64,000 nt of DNA from JASEGV01 sp947085405 (GTDB lineage: Bacteria; Bacteroidota; Ignavibacteria; UBA10030; BY39), in the NCBI GenBank assembly GCA_947085405.1, contig CAMTWO010000010.1, positions 1-64,000 on the forward strand, read 5' to 3'. Made by a program: the position numbers and the translations under genes. Shown piece after piece: positions 61,922 to 64,000 of the stretch. Position 1 is the stretch's first letter. Every line of letters begins with the position of its first letter. The notes under the pieces were generated by a model. The model saw nothing but the letters and a program-made list of their open reading frames with translations. It was not told where the DNA came from and made no database searches.

Positions 61922-62482
61922 ATGCCATACTGTCCCAAATGCAGTTATGAATATGTAGAAGGCAGCACTATGTGCCCGGATTGTAATTACACTTTATTAG
62001 CCGGAGAACCGTATGCGTGCTTCAACTGCGAGGAATTATTAATTGAAAAACATATATTTTGCCCTCATTGCGGTTATCTGCAATCCGAATTTCTGGCTGA
62101 CGAAGATGAAATAATGTGTGAAACCCACACTGAAGGTCAAGCATTAGGTTGCTGTGTAATCTGTGGAAAAGCAGTGTGCACTGATTGCTCAGTTGAACAT
62201 CAAAACAGGATTTTTTGCAGTCAGGACGAACATGTTAAAATATCGGAAGATTGGGCTGTAGTTTTTACGACCAACATCGAATACGAAGCTGAAATGGTAA
62301 GGGCTAACTTGGAAGGTGCAAACATTCCTTGCATGGTATTTTCGCAGCGCGACCACGCTTTAGGACTTGTAATAGGTGATATGGCTGTGGTGAAGGTGAT
62401 GGTTTATAAGAAAAATCTTGGTGAAGCTGAAGAATACCTGAAAAAAATTGACCTCTTCAGCGAAGATTCAGATGAGGAATAG
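61922..62482 (+). CDS. zinc-ribbon protein with B-box-like and DUF2007 domains
   Basis: A 186-residue cytosolic protein. Two zinc ribbons open it (CPKCSYEY...CPDCNY; CFNCEE...CPHCGY), then a Cys/His-rich B-box-like stretch (CETHTEGQALGCCVICGKAVCTDC...CSQDEH), then a DUF2007-type domain (VFTTNIEYEAEMVRANLEGANIPCMVFSQRD...VKVMVYKKNLGEAEEYL), the small alpha/beta module often seen in putative signalling proteins. It binds zinc and probably partner proteins. GAGGTATAAT sits before the ATG, and it begins one base after the protease gene, so it belongs to the same operon; cdsA starts nine bases after its stop. Confidence 0.72.
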   Translation: MPYCPKCSYEYVEGSTMCPDCNYTLLAGEPYACFNCEELLIEKHIFCPHCGYLQSEFLADEDEIMCETHTEGQALGCCVICGKAVCTDCSVEHQNRIFCSQDEHVKISEDWAVVFTTNIEYEAEMVRANLEGANIPCMVFSQRDHALGLVIGDMAVVKVMVYKKNLGEAEEYLKKIDLFSEDSDEE

Positions 62483-62491
62483 GATAATCAA

Positions 62492-63436
62492 TTGAGTAAC
62501 CTTACTGTCCGTATCCTGACAGCCGTTTTGGCTATTCCAATAATTATACTTCTTGTAATTTTTGGAGATATTTTTTTTCTATCGTTCGTTTTAATTATTT
62601 CGTTTTTAGCACAAAACGAATTTTATAAATTAGCTGCGGTCAAAGGATCGAAACCGATAGCCGGTCTTGGTTTATTTACAGGCAGCTTAATTATTTTATC
62701 CTTCTTCCATAAAAAGGTACAATTTTTTGTAGTCGAGTTTTTTGAAAAGTATAGCATACTCATACCTTTCCCTTCTCAAACACAGTTAATCGTGATTATT
62801 TCGGTGTTAGCTGTTATTACTATTTTGTTAGTGGAGATGTTCCGCAACCGGGATAATGCTATTCTAAACATTTCAACAACAGTATTAGGAATCTTTTACG
62901 TTCCTCTTTTTTTGGGTACTCTGGTTGGCATACGCGAGTTATTTGTACCTTTCGATTTTCCGGTTTACCGGTTTTTTCCTGTCGAAGTAAATTTATCTGA
63001 TAGTGTAAAAGATCAGATTTATTTGTGGGGAGGATACACGGTTTTGACAATTTTTGCAACGATTTGGATTTGCGACACTGCTGCATATTTTGGCGGCAAA
63101 ATGTTCGGGAAGCATAAACTTTTTGAACGCGTAAGTCCGAATAAAACTTGGGAAGGTGCGATAAGTGGATTTATTTTTGCTATTGCTTTTGTGGTAGCGG
63201 CAAAATATATAGTTCTCGATTACTTGTCGGTCGAGAATGCCGTAGTTATCGGTGTAATCGTCGGGGTCTTCGGACAGTTAGGCGATTTGGCAGAATCGAA
63301 ATTGAAACGCGATGCCGGTGTTAAAGATTCATCAACGCTGATTCCCGGACACGGCGGAGTGCTCGACCGTTTCGACAGCGTGCTTTTCGTCGCACCGCTT
63401 ATTTTTCTGTTTTTGGATTTTGTGGTGTTTACATAG
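62492..63436 (+). CDS. cdsA: phosphatidate cytidylyltransferase
   Basis: Makes CDP-diacylglycerol, the branch point of phospholipid synthesis; 314 residues with about eight membrane segments. The C-terminal signature is clear: CDTAAYFGGKMFGKHKLFERVSPNKTWEGAISGF, then GQLGDLAESKLKRDAGVKDSSTLIPGHGGVLDRFDSVLF. The start is TTG at 62492, with AGGATAA upstream; the hydrophobic N-terminus starts right there. A second, partial copy of its last ~30 codons lies about 100 bases downstream. It is the last gene of the run from 58166. Confidence 0.93.
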   Translation: MSNLTVRILTAVLAIPIIILLVIFGDIFFLSFVLIISFLAQNEFYKLAAVKGSKPIAGLGLFTGSLIILSFFHKKVQFFVVEFFEKYSILIPFPSQTQLIVIISVLAVITILLVEMFRNRDNAILNISTTVLGIFYVPLFLGTLVGIRELFVPFDFPVYRFFPVEVNLSDSVKDQIYLWGGYTVLTIFATIWICDTAAYFGGKMFGKHKLFERVSPNKTWEGAISGFIFAIAFVVAAKYIVLDYLSVENAVVIGVIVGVFGQLGDLAESKLKRDAGVKDSSTLIPGHGGVLDRFDSVLFVAPLIFLFLDFVVFT

Positions 63437-63464
63437 ATACCGCTCGAAAATTTTAATCTTAATT

Positions 63465-63508
63465 ACACACCCCTGCATCCCCTCTCAAGAGGGGAACTAA
63501 CGGTGTGT
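63465..63508. terminator. double hairpin after cdsA
   Basis: Nested arms: outer ACACACC (63465-63471) with GGTGTGT (63502-63508), and inner TCCCCTCT-CA-AGAGGGGA (63478-63495). No T-run follows, so this may be a dispersed repeat used as a transcript end. The CCCCTC...GAGGGG core is a common repeat type in this phylum. Confidence 0.45.
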
Positions 63509-63537
63509 GTGAACTGACTTTATCAAACTTTACAATT

Positions 63538-63646
63538 TATTCCCGGACACGGCGGAGTGCTGGACCGTTTCGACAGCGTGTTGTTTGTTGCACCGCTTGT
63601 TTTTCTGTCCGCCGTTGGCGGATTGGATTTTGTTGTGTTTAGTTAA
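63538..63646 (+). pseudogene. duplicated 3' end of cdsA with a palindromic insert
   Basis: The frame reads IPGHGGVLDRFDSVLFVAPL, nearly the same as the cdsA C-terminus, then LVFL, an inserted SAVGG and LDFVVFS, ending with TAA. The insert TCCGCC-GTT-GGCGGA is a perfect palindrome placed in frame, where cdsA has one Phe codon. DNA identity outside the insert is about 85-90%. There is no start codon or upstream part, so it is a fragment from a partial duplication. Confidence 0.85.
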
Positions 63647-63656
63647 AATGCAGGTG

Positions 63657-64000
63657 TTATTCTCCAGCCTCAACCAGAGCTTGTTGCTCAATTGCAGGAG
63701 TCAATCGAAAATCAGTTTTTCGTATTTTTTCCAGGTAAGGTTTTATTGATGGGATTACGCCACGAAGTTTTGCTTTGATTATAATTCCTATAGTACCCGT
63801 GATTTTAATTCCAAGTTTTTCTGCTATTATCCTTGCTTTATGGTCATCCAGAATAATCGTACTTTTAGGTGTCTCCATAGCTAAAGCAATCACACTCGCC
63901 TCTCCCTTGTCGAGTTGAAGTTCGAGTATTTGTTGGCTGAATCTGTCTGATGGTGATTTGATTTTTACCCAATCTGGTAATGGTTGAGAATATTCGGCAA
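63657..64000 (-). CDS. DUF3368 PIN-like protein, 5' end beyond the window
   Basis: The minus-strand frame is open from the window edge (64000) to a stop at 63657, so at least 113 residues are present. LDKGEASVIALAME, STIILDDHKARIIAEKLGIKITGTIGIIIKAKLRGVI and the tail match DUF3368, a PIN-domain-like family typically paired with a small UPF0175 antitoxin. D in ILDD and the E in DKGEAS are the acidic residues expected in the nuclease site. The upstream partner, if any, lies outside the window. The shorter frame starting at 63893 would miss the conserved DKGEASV block. Confidence 0.75.
   Translation of the reverse strand, partial: AEYSQPLPDWVKIKSPSDRFSQQILELQLDKGEASVIALAMETPKSTIILDDHKARIIAEKLGIKITGTIGIIIKAKLRGVIPSIKPYLEKIRKTDFRLTPAIEQQALVEAGE

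Overview
The window looks like chromosomal DNA of an AT-rich Gram-negative bacterium from the Bacteroidota/Chlorobiota side of the tree, most likely Ignavibacteria-like. A secreted protein at 5-6.5 kb ends in the PNPFN-type sorting domain typical of type IX secretion in that group. lpxB and lpxK show a lipid A outer membrane. A NagZ/beta-lactamase fusion protein and DUF3108 and SMC proteins fit the same assignment. This placement is an inference from gene content; no 16S gene or tRNA was found in the window.

Layout. 0.4-9.1 kb: M28 membrane peptidase and alpha/beta hydrolase (minus strand), a glycosyltransferase, a T9SS cargo protein, a YbaK deacylase, sucC and an FKBP lipoprotein. 9.3-11.3 kb: a decayed restriction-modification locus closed by a folded palindromic repeat. 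11.5-18.2 kb: pruA, a GH3/serine hydrolase fusion, an N-acetylglucosamine kinase-like protein and tpiA. 18.2-22.5 kb: an accessory stretch with an AbiEii-type toxin and its DUF6922 partner, repeats, remnants of a restriction enzyme, a GxxExxY protein and a HicB-like protein, a repeat-containing outer membrane protein and a Clp-fold serine protease with a small partner. 22.7-28.9 kb: a GH2-like membrane protein and smc. 29-32 kb: an intact-looking methyltransferase/endonuclease pair. 32.2-42.4 kb: a long plus-strand housekeeping run with HAD phosphatase, ICMT-like methyltransferase, lpxB, lpxK, ppdK, queA, ispD, plsY and gpsA (lipid A, isoprenoid and phospholipid precursors). 42.5-47.3 kb: an AAA ATPase behind a perfect palindrome and a 1197-residue single-chain type IIG restriction-modification enzyme. 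47.4-48.1 kb: a duplicated recG 5' region. 48.1-54.4 kb: recG, then four tightly packed genes (two ATP-grasp ligases, a GNAT acetyltransferase and a lysine 2,3-aminomutase). 54.5-64 kb: a hypothetical gene, dnaG, a repeat-rich gap with a MITE-like element, then heptosyltransferase-like, DUF3108, a conserved unknown, a CPBP protease, a zinc-ribbon protein, cdsA with a duplicated tail, and the edge of a DUF3368 PIN-like gene.

The strongest candidate for an undescribed system is the 50.5-54.4 kb operon. Its aminomutase keeps the iron-sulfur, PLP and lysine-binding residues of true lysine 2,3-aminomutases, and it sits with two D-Ala-D-Ala-ligase-like enzymes and an acetyltransferase. That suggests synthesis of a beta-lysine-containing peptide or osmolyte. 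The second theme is genome plasticity: four restriction-modification loci in different states of decay, at least five families of short palindromic repeats, a MITE-like element and two partial gene duplications (recG 5' end, cdsA 3' end).
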